The notes under the pieces were generated by a model. That model saw only the letters and a list, made by a program, of their open reading frames with translations. It was not told where the DNA came from and did not search any database. A program made the translations under genes and the position numbers. 64,000 bases of DNA from Dendrosporobacter quercicolus. GTDB taxonomy: Bacteria; Bacillota; Negativicutes; DSM-1736; Dendrosporobacteraceae. Below, in pieces: positions 35,701 to 43,747 of this stretch. The stretch covers positions 62,001 to 126,000 of the forward strand of contig NZ_FNHB01000003.1 in assembly GCF_900104455.1 (NCBI RefSeq), read 5' to 3'. Positions within the stretch are counted from its first letter, which is position 1; the number at the start of each line of letters is the position of its first letter.

Positions 35701-38315
35701 TTGCCGAAATCCGTACGCAAGAACGGCAAAGCGATGCGGAGCAATCGGCATTTCAGGCCTTAACAGCCGGAATTAATGAACTGGCCGATGCTGTAGCAAC
35801 CGGTCTCGACAAGGCTGAGGTTGATTGGGCGGCACAATGCCTTGAACAAGCAGCTCTCCATACAATGCTGTATACGCTAAGGCGTTTAGGGCTGTTTTCC
35901 AGTTGTGATGCTGCCTATACTATTGAAGACATTCTGCAGGCCGATGGCATACTGCCTCCATTTCACTGGCTGGTACGGCGCTGGATCGCCAAGCTGGCCG
36001 ATGCCGGTTTGCTGCTGGAAAACCCTGAACAACAGTTTAGCTGCCCGAACGCTGCCGACATAAAGACAGTAGCTGGATATTGGCGGCAGGCTGAGGCGGC
36101 TTGGAATGAAAAGCTTGGCTCGGCGAAGTTTATCGCCTATATTCGTCGTAATGCCGATGAACTGCTGAATTTGCTGAGCGGGCGGCAGGATCCGGCATCC
36201 CTGTTGTTTCCGGAAGGCAGAACTGAATATGTGCAGGCTATCTATATTGATCATGTAATGGCCAACTATCTGAATGACTGCATGAGTACACTTTTAAAAC
36301 GCATTGCAGCAGGCAAGCCGGGTCAGCCATTACGGATTTTGGAGGTTGGAGCCGGCACAGGAGCGACTACGGAAAGGATACTGCAAGCTCTTGATGGAGT
36401 AGAAATCGATTATCTTTTTACTGATGCCGTGTCCTTTTTTCTTCCAGCGGCCAAATCTCGCTTCGGACAGTTCCCGGGAGTCCGCTTTGGTATTTTTGAT
36501 GTAGATAAGGACTATCGGGCGCAAGGTTTGACGCCAAACAGCTTCGATGTTGTATTAGCCGCCGGGGTACTGGAAAACGCCCGTGATATTCCGGCTAGCA
36601 TGAACCGGGTAAAGGAGCTGCTTTGTCCGGGCGGCTGGCTGGTATTTACCGAACCAACGGAGGAACACGCCTGGATTCTAATTTCTCAAGCGTTTATGAT
36701 GACAGAACCCGGGGATAGCTTGCGGGCGGGATATTCTTCTTATCTGAACCGGCGCGATTGGCTGGAGGTGCTAAAAGAGTACGGTGATGGACCTGTTTTA
36801 GCCCTGCCTGAGGCAGGCCATAAGCTTACTGCTTTGGGCGTCCATCTATTCGCCAAACGGTTAAAACAGGACAAGATTCCGGTTTGCGCGCCGGAATTAA
36901 TGGAGTTTCTTGCTAACCGCCTGCCGGGTTATATGCTGCCCTCCCATCTGCAGATTGCTGACGAACTGCCGCTTACAGGGAATGGAAAGCTTGACAGAAA
37001 GGAATTGGCCAAGTGGCGACCTGCCCAAATTGCAGGAAATTTGGACACGGAACCGTCTGAAAAAAGCAAGGATTTGCTTGAAGCACAGCTTGCCAGACTC
37101 TGGTCTGAGGCGTTAGGCGTTTCTGCGCTGGGAAGAAATCAAAACTTCTACGATTATGGCGCTGACTCTTTGATCATGGCGCAAGTGGCCGGGAGGTTGC
37201 GGGACCGGTTTATGGCGGATGCTGCTTACGGCCAAATTCCGTATGACGTTTTACTTAGGCAAATGCTCAACTTTCCAACAATTGCCGGTTTAGCCGAGTT
37301 TATCCGTTCCTATCGCCAGAAAACGGAGCTTTCCAATGATAAGCTGTTGCCGGAAGCGCAAAGCACAAGCTCCAGCAATGCGGTGCTTACTAATTTCGGC
37401 GGAGAGGAGACCGGGCTGCTCAGAGTTGTTTTCCACGCCGTTCTAGGTACGATGGACACCTTCCGGCGGCTGTTGGAACATCTTAAAGCGCAGAATCTGG
37501 GCTGCGTAATGGGGGTTGCTATCGCGGATACTGAACGGTACTGCGCGCATGAACCGGAGAAACTCATAGAAGCCGTAGCCGATGATTATGCCTCGCGCCT
37601 GCTCGCCAGCGGCTACAAGAAAATGCAGCTGATCGGTTATTCTATGGGAGGGTTGATCGCCGTTGAAGTTGCCAGGCGTTTGGTGGAAAATGGGGTAGAC
37701 CTGGCGGATTTGGTACTTATTGATATTCCGCCTATGCTTTTTGAGATTAAGGATGACCTTCTTATAGAAGCGCTGTTTGTCGCCAATCTGAAGATCAGCT
37801 TTGAACAGGCTGGGTTTGGCGCAGTTGGACAGTCGGCTTTGGCGCGGGGTTTTTTACAGCTTCTTGCAAAGCATGACAACCATGTTCCGCCAGGAGCTGT
37901 TTGCACAATTGGCGGTGATGAAGAACTGGATCAGGTTGGCGCGTTATTCCGGCGCTTGTCGCTTCTTAGTAAAAGAGAACGTTTTACAGCTTATGTCAAT
38001 ACAATGAATACTGTTCATGGTGAGCAAATGCCGGTCGAAATGGCTGAAGGTCTGTTTCAGGTTTATTGTCAGAGTTTCAAGGCTGCGTGCTTTACACCTG
38101 CGCCTTATCTGGGGAATATCCGTTTGCTACTGACTTTGGAACCCTTTAGCTTTTTGCCTGGACCAAATGAAATGACCGCTGACTTCTGGCGGGAAATTTG
38201 TCTTGGCGACTTGGACGTGGCCGAAATCGAAGGGAACCATTTTACTTGCATTGAGGAAGAACCTAAGGTGAGTAACCTTGCTCAAATGATAGCAGCACCC
38301 TTAAACCGGGATTGA
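32790..38315 (+). CDS. NRPS: docking, cyclisation, cysteine A domain with methyltransferase, carrier, thioesterase
   Basis: This 1841-residue final module starts with a TubC-like docking segment (1-60), then Cy (FPLTDVQSAYLLGR; DLLIADWFS with Asp208/Asp213), A (A3 near 672, FDLSVYD near 721, code DLYNLSLIWK for cysteine), an inserted methyltransferase with an intact EVGAGTGATT loop (~1185), A10 near 1395, carrier (YGADSL, Ser1460) and thioesterase (GYSMGG, Ser1618; His probably in EGNHF). It should add, cyclise and probably C-methylate a third cysteine (2-methylcysteine), then release the product. It begins 3 bp after the reductase-MT gene. The carrier motif GADSL departs from the usual GGDSL. 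No PKS module is present, unlike yersiniabactin. Confidence 0.95.
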   Translation: MLQKAKVNPAELLTRLRSEGASVWAEQGKLHYRAPKGLLKNSDLQALKDYKNDLLHLLQSEAVPATVTSAPEERFDPFPLTDVQSAYLLGRQGLFSYGGVACHIYMELNYQELDPKRTEAVWNQLIQRHDMLRSTIHPEGYQQVRRSVSDFAITFSDASGWDEEKSAYKFKEIREEMGHRLYRTDQWPLFDIAVTKTRNYTVLHLSMDLLIADWFSIWKLLEEFEVLYQAPERRLPELTIHFRDYLLAERNMREGTAYLRDKAYWLQRIAALPSAPVLPLARQQEKTAAVRFRRRMLRLNKKSWDSLKQYAQQAGLTPTAVVLAAYAAVIERWSENREFCLNLTLLNRLPLHPQVNDIVGDFTSVSLLAIDWHSKNSFTEQAKRLQKQLLRDLEHRLFSGVEVLREVARRSGREAALMPLVFTSAIGLVEASAEKRLQGELGGFGVSQTPQVFIDCQAMDSPAGLQVNWDVREGVFPDGMADDMFAAFEKLLRALAGTRQVWETEENVALPDWQLAERQKINATKEIFPVRQLHRQVLAQAEKTPDLAAVIDSGEQVSYAQLVQRAAAVAEELKQRGCTVQDRVAIVMDKGVHQVTAVLGVLLAEAVYVPIDIKQPELRRAVMLEQANVRFALTCSAAWLSWPETVQTIEVDKLEARRTPVVSGEEHLDLPAYIIYTSGSTGTPKGVVISHRAAANTVADINRRFGVTQSDRVLGLALLSFDLSVYDIFGPLIAGGAVVYPDSDRRNDPSHWVELMSRYEVTVWNSVPALMQMLITYLHSEQTASLPQLRLALLSGDWIPLTLPDMVGQRLPGVQVVSLGGATEAAIWSIYHVYKGLEDGWCSIPYGRPLANQGFRVLDTAKRDCPVWVAGELYITGLGLAEGYLGDPEITTERFFLHPEDGQRLYRTGDLGRYTPGGEIEFLGRRDNQVKIKGHRIELGEIEAVLLKHPAVSAAGVTIDGSGNDKELLAVAEIRTQERQSDAEQSAFQALTAGINELADAVATGLDKAEVDWAAQCLEQAALHTMLYTLRRLGLFSSCDAAYTIEDILQADGILPPFHWLVRRWIAKLADAGLLLENPEQQFSCPNAADIKTVAGYWRQAEAAWNEKLGSAKFIAYIRRNADELLNLLSGRQDPASLLFPEGRTEYVQAIYIDHVMANYLNDCMSTLLKRIAAGKPGQPLRILEVGAGTGATTERILQALDGVEIDYLFTDAVSFFLPAAKSRFGQFPGVRFGIFDVDKDYRAQGLTPNSFDVVLAAGVLENARDIPASMNRVKELLCPGGWLVFTEPTEEHAWILISQAFMMTEPGDSLRAGYSSYLNRRDWLEVLKEYGDGPVLALPEAGHKLTALGVHLFAKRLKQDKIPVCAPELMEFLANRLPGYMLPSHLQIADELPLTGNGKLDRKELAKWRPAQIAGNLDTEPSEKSKDLLEAQLARLWSEALGVSALGRNQNFYDYGADSLIMAQVAGRLRDRFMADAAYGQIPYDVLLRQMLNFPTIAGLAEFIRSYRQKTELSNDKLLPEAQSTSSSNAVLTNFGGEETGLLRVVFHAVLGTMDTFRRLLEHLKAQNLGCVMGVAIADTERYCAHEPEKLIEAVADDYASRLLASGYKKMQLIGYSMGGLIAVEVARRLVENGVDLADLVLIDIPPMLFEIKDDLLIEALFVANLKISFEQAGFGAVGQSALARGFLQLLAKHDNHVPPGAVCTIGGDEELDQVGALFRRLSLLSKRERFTAYVNTMNTVHGEQMPVEMAEGLFQVYCQSFKAACFTPAPYLGNIRLLLTLEPFSFLPGPNEMTADFWREICLGDLDVAEIEGNHFTCIEEEPKVSNLAQMIAAPLNRD

Positions 38316-38343
38316 ACACTCATACGTTATGGTCCTGAGCATA

Positions 38344-38387
38344 ATATCGTCCGGTAATTCGCAGTGCCGGACGATATCCTCTTTTTA
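38344..38387 (+). terminator. Terminator of the biosynthetic operon
   Basis: ATATCGTCCGG (38344-38354) pairs with CCGGACGATAT (38367-38377) and is followed by CCTCTTTTT, 30 bp after the NRPS stop codon. Confidence 0.85.
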
Positions 38388-38498
38388 AGCCGTGAGGTAT
38401 GTTTGCTGGCAAATAGTAAAAAATCCGTTTACTGTTCATCAAATCCGTTTACAGGTAGAAGCGTTCTTTTTTAACTAGGTATAATTAAACAATGAAAC

Positions 38499-38513
38499 AG
38501 ATAATCGTTATCA
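38499..38513 (+). promoter_or_regulatory. Fur box ahead of the ECF transporter operon
   Basis: AGATAATCGTTATCA matches TGATAATNATTATCA at 12 of 14 positions, 23 bp before the ecfT start and after a TATAAT-like element at about 38480. Confidence 0.75.
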
Positions 38514-38535
38514 AATTTGCGGAAAGGAGGACATG

Positions 38536-39261
38536 ATGACAGAGGTCATTGATTTTAAGGCGTCCAAGCCTGATCCGCGGGTATGGCTGTTTTTAATTAT
38601 CATCGTCTCATTACTGACTTTTTTGTGCGGCAGCCGGCTTGAACTGTTTGTTTTATTTATCTTTCTTAGCGCTGTTATGGCCTGGCAAAAAATGACGGCG
38701 GCAGCGCTTGCTTTTAGCGCAGCCTATGCGGTGCTGCTGGTGCTCATTGAATTTTTCCGCTTTTTGCCGGTACAATCGGTCAGTATGGTATTTTCAATGC
38801 TCATTCTTCTGATTTTCCGACTTATTCCTGTTTACATGGCTTACGTCATCCTTTTGGAAAGAGCTCCTTTGAATGAACTAATGACCGCTCTGGGGCAGAT
38901 GCACATACCGAAAATGCTCATCATTCCTTTGGCGGTGGTTTATCGCTATATTCCCACGCTGCAGGGGGAAATCAAGTATATCAGGGACAGTATGACAATG
39001 AGAGGACTTAACGTTTCCTTCGCCGGAATGGCGTTGCACCCTGGGCGGACGGTTGAAATGATGATGATTCCGCTGCTGATCCGCAGCGCCAAGTTGGCGG
39101 ATGAATTGTCGGCGGCGGCGTTGTGCAAGGGACTTGATGAGCGATGTGCCAGGACCTCCTTCAGCGAAGTCCGGTTTGAGAAAAGCGATGCCGTTTGCTG
39201 TAGTGTTTGGGCAATGATTGCCGCGCTGTTTGTTTTGTTTCATTATCTACCATTTAGATAG
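38536..39261 (+). CDS. ECF transporter transmembrane component (EcfT)
   Basis: This 241-residue integral membrane protein has several hydrophobic segments in the first half and the EcfT coupling-helix signature region (MTMRGLNVSFAGM, then DELSAAALCKGLDERC), which contacts the ATPases. ECF transporters import small nutrients using a T component, two ATPases and a substrate-binding S component. It is the first gene of a three-gene unit (T, fused A-A, S) with its own Fur box. Two tandem ATGs are present; 38536 is 5 nt after AAGGAGG and 38533 only 2 nt, so the second is preferred. Confidence 0.88.
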   Translation: MTEVIDFKASKPDPRVWLFLIIIVSLLTFLCGSRLELFVLFIFLSAVMAWQKMTAAALAFSAAYAVLLVLIEFFRFLPVQSVSMVFSMLILLIFRLIPVYMAYVILLERAPLNELMTALGQMHIPKMLIIPLAVVYRYIPTLQGEIKYIRDSMTMRGLNVSFAGMALHPGRTVEMMMIPLLIRSAKLADELSAAALCKGLDERCARTSFSEVRFEKSDAVCCSVWAMIAALFVLFHYLPFR

Positions 39262-39332
39262 AAGCCTATCCGGAAAAAACGCTGCAGCAGTTGTTTTTGA
39301 GGTTTGCATAGAAAGGGGAACGGGAAAAGACG

Positions 39333-40799
39333 GTGATTCAATTCCAGCATGTATACGTGACTTACAGGAGCAGCGGCAGGGAATCGCTTACCGATTTCAG
39401 TCTGCAGGTCAAACCAGGGGAATTTGTTGTCCTGGCTGGCAAGAGCGGCTGTGGAAAAACGACGGCAACCCGTTTGATAAACGGCCTGATTCCCCATTTT
39501 TTTGACGCTGAATTACGGGGCGAGGTTATTATCGGGGGCCGGAATGTCAAGACAGCGTCCATCCGGGAAATCGCCCGCACGACGGGTTCTGTTTTTCAGG
39601 ACCCGCGTTCCCAGTTTTTTACCTTGCAGGTACTGAGTGAGCTTGCTTTTCCCAGTGAAAACTATGGGCTCGATCGGCGCGTCATGCAGGAGCAAATTCA
39701 AACGGCTGTTCGGGAACTGGGCCTCGGCGGATTGCTGACCAGATCGCTGTTCGCTCTCTCCAGCGGAGAAAAGCAAAAAGTGGCGATCGCCTCCGTTTAT
39801 GCGCTGGGGCCGCAAGTTTACGTTTTGGATGAACCGTCCGCCAATTTGGATGACGCTGGAACGGAGCAGCTTGCGGCGATATTGAAAACACTCAAAGCCC
39901 AGGGCCATACGATCATTATTGCCGAGCACAGGCTTTCCTACTTGAAAGGGTCGGCCGACCGCGTAGTTCTTCTGGAGGGCGGGCTATGGAAAGAGGAATA
40001 CAGCGCTAACTCTTTTTTTACAAAACCGGCGCAGTGGCTGCGTAATAAGGGCTTTCGCGGCCTGGACAGGCCGGTCCTGCGCCCGGGAATCAAGGAGACT
40101 GGCTCGGCAGTGAAGGCGCCTTTTTTAGAGGCTGTGGATATCTCCTTTGGCTACAACAGAGGAACACCGGTTTTGAATGATATTTCTTTACAGGCTGATC
40201 GCGGAGAAGTCATTGGTATTATGGGGACAAACGGGGCAGGGAAAAGCACATTGCTGCGGGTGCTGATGGGACTGGAAAAACCGGCCAAAGGAAAAATTCT
40301 GATTGACGGGGTTCCGGCCGGCAGCCGGACTCGCCGGCGCCAGTCCTTCTATGTGATGCAGGATGTGGACTATCAGCTGTTTGCACCAAGTGTATGGGAG
40401 GAACTTTTGCTGGGCAGCAAGGCATCCGCCGATATGGTGAACAAGGCGGAAGAGTATCTTCGCTTCTTTCAGCTTGACTGCGTAAAATCAGCTCATCCCG
40501 CGGCTCTTTCCGGTGGACAAAAGCAGCGTCTGGCAATTGCTGTGGCTTGTATGCGAAATGCCGGTTTATTGTTTCTGGATGAGCCTACCAGCGGACTGGA
40601 TGGAGAAAACATGGCCAAAGTCAGCGGCATGATCAAGAAACTGGCCCGGGATGGGCGTTGTATTTTTGTAATTACTCACGACACTGAGTTTGCAGCAGCC
40701 ACTTTTGACCAGATTTACCATTTGTCGGAACACGGTCGGCTGAGCGACCGGCATTTGCCGGAGCTTTATAAATACGAAGAAAGGGAGGAATTGCCATAG
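39333..40799 (+). CDS. Fused ECF transporter ATPase (two ABC domains in one chain)
   Basis: This 488-residue protein has two complete ABC cassettes: Walker A GKSGCGKTT (~37), signature LSSGEKQKV (~142) and DEPSANLD; then GTNGAGKST (~298), LSGGQKQRL (~392) and DEPTSGLD. Fused EcfA-EcfA' proteins serve dedicated rather than shared ECF modules. It starts with GTG 39333. Its last codons read TTG CCA TAG, and the TAG overlaps the ATA that opens the S-component frame. Between EcfT and the S component in a Fur-controlled unit, it should power uptake of something linked to iron or this siderophore. Confidence 0.93.
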   Translation: MIQFQHVYVTYRSSGRESLTDFSLQVKPGEFVVLAGKSGCGKTTATRLINGLIPHFFDAELRGEVIIGGRNVKTASIREIARTTGSVFQDPRSQFFTLQVLSELAFPSENYGLDRRVMQEQIQTAVRELGLGGLLTRSLFALSSGEKQKVAIASVYALGPQVYVLDEPSANLDDAGTEQLAAILKTLKAQGHTIIIAEHRLSYLKGSADRVVLLEGGLWKEEYSANSFFTKPAQWLRNKGFRGLDRPVLRPGIKETGSAVKAPFLEAVDISFGYNRGTPVLNDISLQADRGEVIGIMGTNGAGKSTLLRVLMGLEKPAKGKILIDGVPAGSRTRRRQSFYVMQDVDYQLFAPSVWEELLLGSKASADMVNKAEEYLRFFQLDCVKSAHPAALSGGQKQRLAIAVACMRNAGLLFLDEPTSGLDGENMAKVSGMIKKLARDGRCIFVITHDTEFAAATFDQIYHLSEHGRLSDRHLPELYKYEEREELP

Positions 40800-41395
40800 C
40801 TCCGCAAAATAATCAGGCTGTACGTTACTTAATTACCATTGGTATTTTTAATGCGTTATTTATTGGAATTTGCCTATTGCTGGGTTTTACTATTGGACTG
40901 GTTCCGGTGATTTTGGTTTTAATGCCGATCCTTTTAGCCATTCCGGGAGGCATTATTTTTATGCTGATGATCGCTAAAGCGCCGCTGCATGGAATTTTCA
41001 TCATTAGCGGAGCGCTGCTGGGGCTGGTTATGCTGAATATGGCTCCGGCCGGCGTTTTTGGACTGAGTATTTTTGCCGGAGGCGTTTTGGCCGAGGGCGT
41101 CTTTCGACTGCTGGGCCGGAAAAGCTTTGCCGCCGCCGCAACCGGCTTTGCCTGCTATATGCTGGGCTTCGCCGTCGGGGAGGGCTTTCCCCTTACCTTT
41201 ATGAAAGAGGCTTATCTGGCGCAGCAGGCGCCGAACGGAAGCGAACAACTGGCGGTGCTGCAGGGCTGCCTGGATTTGATGAATCCGGCCATGTTTGCGC
41301 TTATCTGCCTGCTGACGGTTGTTTCCGCTTATTTGGGCAGTCTATGGGGCAGGCGGCTGATTCAGTCGCATTTTAGTAAAGCCGGCATTGTATAA
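40796..41395 (+). CDS. ECF transporter S component (MptD/Trep_Strep-like), apparent ATA start
   Basis: The frame has its first ATG at 40877, but upstream in-frame sequence (APQNNQAVRYLITIGIFNALFIGICLLL) is clearly the first membrane helix of MptD-like S components, which begin with a polar stretch and then a GIFTA-type helix. No ATG, GTG or TTG exists there. The ATA at 40796 lies exactly 7 nt after GGGAGG and overlaps the upstream stop as ATAG, the position where ATGA would normally sit; ATT 40790 is too close. The 199-residue product has about six hydrophobic segments. MptD-like S components often sit with a T and a fused ATPase. The substrate is unknown; context suggests a ferric siderophore or metal complex. 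Confidence 0.8.
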   Translation: MAPQNNQAVRYLITIGIFNALFIGICLLLGFTIGLVPVILVLMPILLAIPGGIIFMLMIAKAPLHGIFIISGALLGLVMLNMAPAGVFGLSIFAGGVLAEGVFRLLGRKSFAAAATGFACYMLGFAVGEGFPLTFMKEAYLAQQAPNGSEQLAVLQGCLDLMNPAMFALICLLTVVSAYLGSLWGRRLIQSHFSKAGIV

Positions 41396-41452
41396 TTTTA
41401 AATAATCTCACAGATGATTTTTTAGTGGTGTGACTAATGAATGGGGTGGTTT

Positions 41453-43447
41453 ATGATGAAAAAAAGACAAAAACGGCGTTTGGCCTGCGTTCTGGCAGGC
41501 GGGGTAGTACTGCTTTATAGTACGGCGGCTTTTGCCGCCGAAGAGCAGGAACAGGAGTTCAGTTTTGACGAGTATGTAGTGACGGCCAGCAGGATGCCGA
41601 TGAAAAAGACGGAAACAGGCGCCAGCATAACGGTGGTTACGCGCGAGGAAATTGAAAGAAGCGGAGCCGTCAGCGTTCCTGACGCCCTGAAAAACACCAC
41701 CATAAGTATACAGAACGACCGTACCGCCAGTGTTCCGACCATTAATGGCGACGTCCGCGTGCTGGTGCTGGTCGACGGGCGTGAAGTCAACTGGAAGGGC
41801 GGCGGCATGCATATGGGGCAGTCGGGCGCCGATATGGGCAATCTTCCTCCTGTGGACAACATTGAACGAATTGAAATTGTTCGGGGACCGGCTTCCGCGC
41901 TGTACGGCAGCGACGCGGTAGGCGGGGTAATCAACATTATCACGCGCAAAAGCGACGGTCCGGTGACCCGTTATTCAGCGGAAGCCGGCAACTGGGGACT
42001 GCGCCGTTACCGGCTGACAACCGAGGACAGCAACGGCGATGTCAGTTTCCGTCTGAATGTTGAACGGGAACGTCAGGATGACTACCAGTTTCACAGCGGC
42101 TTCAGCGGCAAAAAGGATGCAAGGGCGGCCAACACCGCGCTTGACCAGGATAAAGTGAATTTCCGGCTGGACAAGGAGTTGGGCAATGGCCGTTTGCTGA
42201 CGCTGACGGTTGATCATATGGACGGGCAAAAGGGCTTTAACGTTATGCCTGATTATGATGTTTATGTTGCTTCCGGCGGAAATACTAACTATTTCGCTAA
42301 TATAGTCAAAACTTATACGGAAAACAACGTTTCGCTGACGTATCGCTGGAATCAGGGAGAAAAAGCCAACAGCTTTATCCGGGTATACCGCAATTACTTG
42401 AGTTATGATTATAACAATCATATGAACATGTTTTATCCGGACTATTATTTTAACAGTCAGTCCTATACCAATCAGGCCGACGGCGCCGAATGGCAGCAGA
42501 CCTGGCAGCTCAGCGGCAGTCATACTCTGCTGGGCGGCGCTTCCTGGCGGCAGGTGACGGCTGACTCCAAGGAGTATGATATTCCCTTTATGGGGGTAAC
42601 GGGCTACAATTATAAGGGCAAAAAGATTTCCAACCGGGCCTTTTTTGTGGAGAACAACTGGCGGCTGCCGCAGAACTGGTCGCTGACGGCCGGGGTGCGC
42701 TATGACGATTATACCCTGTTCGGCGATAAAACCACGGCCAGAGTTACGGCAAACCGCGAGTTAAACGAGACGACCAATGTGTATGCATCCTGGGGCCAGA
42801 TTTTCAAAACGCCGTTTATTGCCGATGTTTACGGCAGCGGCTTCATGGTTCCCAATTTGAAGCTTAAGCCGGAAACGGGCGATGTGATCACGCTGGGCGT
42901 GAATACCCGCCTGAGTCAGGGCACCGAGCTGCAGGCGAGCGTGTTCAGCAGCCGGCTTGACGATGCGCTTGACTTTGTTGAGGTTGGCCAGAATAAGTAT
43001 CAATGGAGAAATGTCAATGAGCTGAAGCGAAAGGGCCTGGACCTGAGCCTCAAGCACAGACTGTCGCCGCAGTGGCAGGCAACAGCAGGCTATTCTTATA
43101 TAAAAATTGAGGAAGACGGAGAAACCAAGAGGGAAGAAATCAACAACAACGAGCCACATGGCTACCGGCTGGGATTGCAGTATGAACAGGACAAATGGGC
43201 GGCTGATTTCGCGCTTCGGGGAGCTACCGGGCGAAATCGTCAGGCCTTTACGGCCTCAAATTACTGGGTGACCGACCTGGGGGTAATTTATAAACCTAAT
43301 CCGACCACCCGTATTTATCTGAAGGTGTTCAACCTGACGGACGAAGCTTATGAACTGCATGGCGCTTACGGCAATTCCAGCGGATTTACCGGCTTGTATC
43401 CGATGCCGGGCAGACAGGTTGTCTTAGGTATTGATCAGCGGATATAA
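41453..43447 (+). CDS. TonB-dependent outer-membrane receptor
   Basis: This protein of about 664 residues has a signal peptide (KKRQKRRLACVLAGGVVLLY then STAAFAA, cleavage before EEQ), a plug domain (EYVVTASRMP, DALKNTTISIQ, RVLVLVDGREVNW, IERIEIVRGPASALYGSDA, GGVINIITR) and a long beta-barrel ending VLGIDQRI. It is closest in layout to iron-siderophore and cobalamin receptors. As the next gene after the ECF module, it is probably the outer-membrane entry route for the locus's siderophore. ATG 41453 and 41456 are both usable; 41441 would add a non-signal extension. It marks the host as a diderm. Confidence 0.93.
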   Translation: MMKKRQKRRLACVLAGGVVLLYSTAAFAAEEQEQEFSFDEYVVTASRMPMKKTETGASITVVTREEIERSGAVSVPDALKNTTISIQNDRTASVPTINGDVRVLVLVDGREVNWKGGGMHMGQSGADMGNLPPVDNIERIEIVRGPASALYGSDAVGGVINIITRKSDGPVTRYSAEAGNWGLRRYRLTTEDSNGDVSFRLNVERERQDDYQFHSGFSGKKDARAANTALDQDKVNFRLDKELGNGRLLTLTVDHMDGQKGFNVMPDYDVYVASGGNTNYFANIVKTYTENNVSLTYRWNQGEKANSFIRVYRNYLSYDYNNHMNMFYPDYYFNSQSYTNQADGAEWQQTWQLSGSHTLLGGASWRQVTADSKEYDIPFMGVTGYNYKGKKISNRAFFVENNWRLPQNWSLTAGVRYDDYTLFGDKTTARVTANRELNETTNVYASWGQIFKTPFIADVYGSGFMVPNLKLKPETGDVITLGVNTRLSQGTELQASVFSSRLDDALDFVEVGQNKYQWRNVNELKRKGLDLSLKHRLSPQWQATAGYSYIKIEEDGETKREEINNNEPHGYRLGLQYEQDKWAADFALRGATGRNRQAFTASNYWVTDLGVIYKPNPTTRIYLKVFNLTDEAYELHGAYGNSSGFTGLYPMPGRQVVLGIDQRI

Positions 43448-43453
43448 TGTAAG

Positions 43454-43491
43454 AAGTCAGCAGAGAAGCAATTGCTTTTCTGCTGACTTTT
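43454..43491 (+). terminator. Terminator after the TonB receptor
   Basis: AAGTCAGCAGAGAAGC and GCTTTTCTGCTGACTT form a nearly perfect stem with an AATT loop, followed by TTTAT. Confidence 0.85.
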
Positions 43492-43648
43492 ATGCATCCA
43501 CAGGCAACATTTTACGAATAAACTTCATATGCCGCCTAATGAAATGACCGGGCTTGCAGTGATCGGCCCTGATTGCGATCATTTGGCAGGTGGCAGTAAG
43601 CATTCCTCATCAAATTGCCTTGAATCTCAAATTTAATAATGCTATAAT

Positions 43649-43663
43649 TGATAATAATAATCA
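43649..43663 (+). promoter_or_regulatory. Fur box ahead of the second AraC gene
   Basis: TGATAATAATAATCA matches TGATAATNATTATCA at 13 of 14 positions. It lies about 85 bp before the AraC start and overlaps a TATAAT-like element at 43643. Confidence 0.8.
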
Positions 43664-43747
43664 TCCGCCGGTAGTTTTTGCTTGTTTCAGGGAATGTCCT
43701 GTGTTGTGCGGCGGAGCCGCCAGGCGCAGTTTGAGCAAAGGGAGGGT

